The translations under genes and the position numbers were made by a program. The notes under the pieces were generated by a model. That model was given only the letters and a program-made list of their open reading frames with translations. It was not told the DNA's origin and did not search any database. This document shows positions 42,622 through 42,852 of a DNA stretch of 42,852 nucleotides, one piece after another; the stretch's first letter is position 1; each line of letters begins with the position of its first letter. This DNA is from a bacterium BMS3Bbin03 (GTDB taxonomy: Bacteria; Zhuqueibacterota; JdFR-76; BMS3Abin05): contig BDTM01000052.1 in assembly GCA_002898015.1 (NCBI GenBank), positions 1 to 42,852 on the forward strand, written 5' to 3'.

Positions 42622-42852
42622 ATGAAAAGCCCGGATATTAAAATTCTATCAAAAATCTTCAAGAAATATCCTGAGATTGCAGCTGTCTATCTGTTTGGTT
42701 CTATGGCAACCGGAAAAGTGCATCCAGAAAGTGATCTGGATTTAGCCATAGTGGAAAAGGATAAAGCAATTTGGGGCAAAAAACTGGATATTTTGGCTGA
42801 CCTGGTTAGAGAAGGATTTGATCACGTTGACTTAATTTTCATAGGGAAAGCC
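42622..42852 (+). CDS. MNT-type nucleotidyltransferase, cut by window end
   Basis: The first 77 residues are visible, starting MKSPDIKILSKIF, with the active-site motif YLFGSMATGKVHPESDLDLAI (GS and DxD) and a later Asp in HVDLIF. It is a MntA-like antitoxin; a HEPN partner is expected just past the edge. Its leader and first codons recur at 37879-37919. The start is placed at the only ATG in front of the fold. Confidence 0.85.
   Translation, partial: MKSPDIKILSKIFKKYPEIAAVYLFGSMATGKVHPESDLDLAIVEKDKAIWGKKLDILADLVREGFDHVDLIFIGKA

Overview
The window comes from a diderm, LPS-type bacterium of moderate GC. An LpxC-FabZ fusion, TamB next to BamA, a full early lipid A set, Wzc/UpxY capsule-type genes and one TAnnTTTG-like promoter together point to the Fibrobacteres-Chlorobi-Bacteroidetes neighbourhood (for example Calditrichota or a KSB1-like lineage). 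This assignment is inferred from gene content and not from a marker tree. No rRNA, tRNA, CRISPR array or complete transposase gene was seen.

Layout. 1-764 is non-coding and rich in short repeats. 765-5519 holds glmS, a TPR plus periplasmic-binding fusion protein, and uppS. 5618-19241 is a tight envelope-biogenesis run on the + strand: tamB, bamA, skp/ompH, lpxD, lpxC-fabZ, lpxA, a LipM-type octanoyltransferase, dxr and rseP, closed by a clear hairpin terminator. 19425-26317 holds plsY, a PLP aminotransferase, gcvT, comB, ftsK and lolA. 26490-30958 is a surface-polysaccharide segment (Wzz/tyrosine autokinase, UpxY/NusG-like antiterminator, sugar-nucleotide epimerase), interrupted by a four-helix-bundle (S23/IVP) gene lying between inverted hexamer repeats. 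30979-35463 holds a DUF5674 gene, an unknown gene, a fused sulfate adenylyltransferase/APS kinase and an SLC13-type anion permease, so sulfate is probably taken up and activated to PAPS next to capsule genes.

35464-42852 is an accessory island of small two-gene toxin-antitoxin-like cassettes: DUF6922/AbiEii, a lone PD-(D/E)XK GxxExxY gene, MNT/HEPN, DUF7718/DUF5647, UPF0175/DUF3368-PIN, HicB/HicA, and a truncated MNT gene at the edge. Remnants of S23 and PIN genes lie among them.

The most unusual signal is in the spaces between the cassettes. They are filled with several families of degenerate, word-periodic repeats, each with its own period: about 9 nt for a GCG-word family, 10 nt for a CACCGAA family, 9 nt for a GGATTA family, 7 nt for a GGTTAAA family, 7 nt for a CCAATAA family and 6 nt for a GGTTAA family. 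Several have inverted arms around an A/T-rich centre. They bracket the small genes and recur around both a live and a broken S23 gene. This suggests repeat-bounded gene cassettes that move or recombine through these non-transposase repeats.
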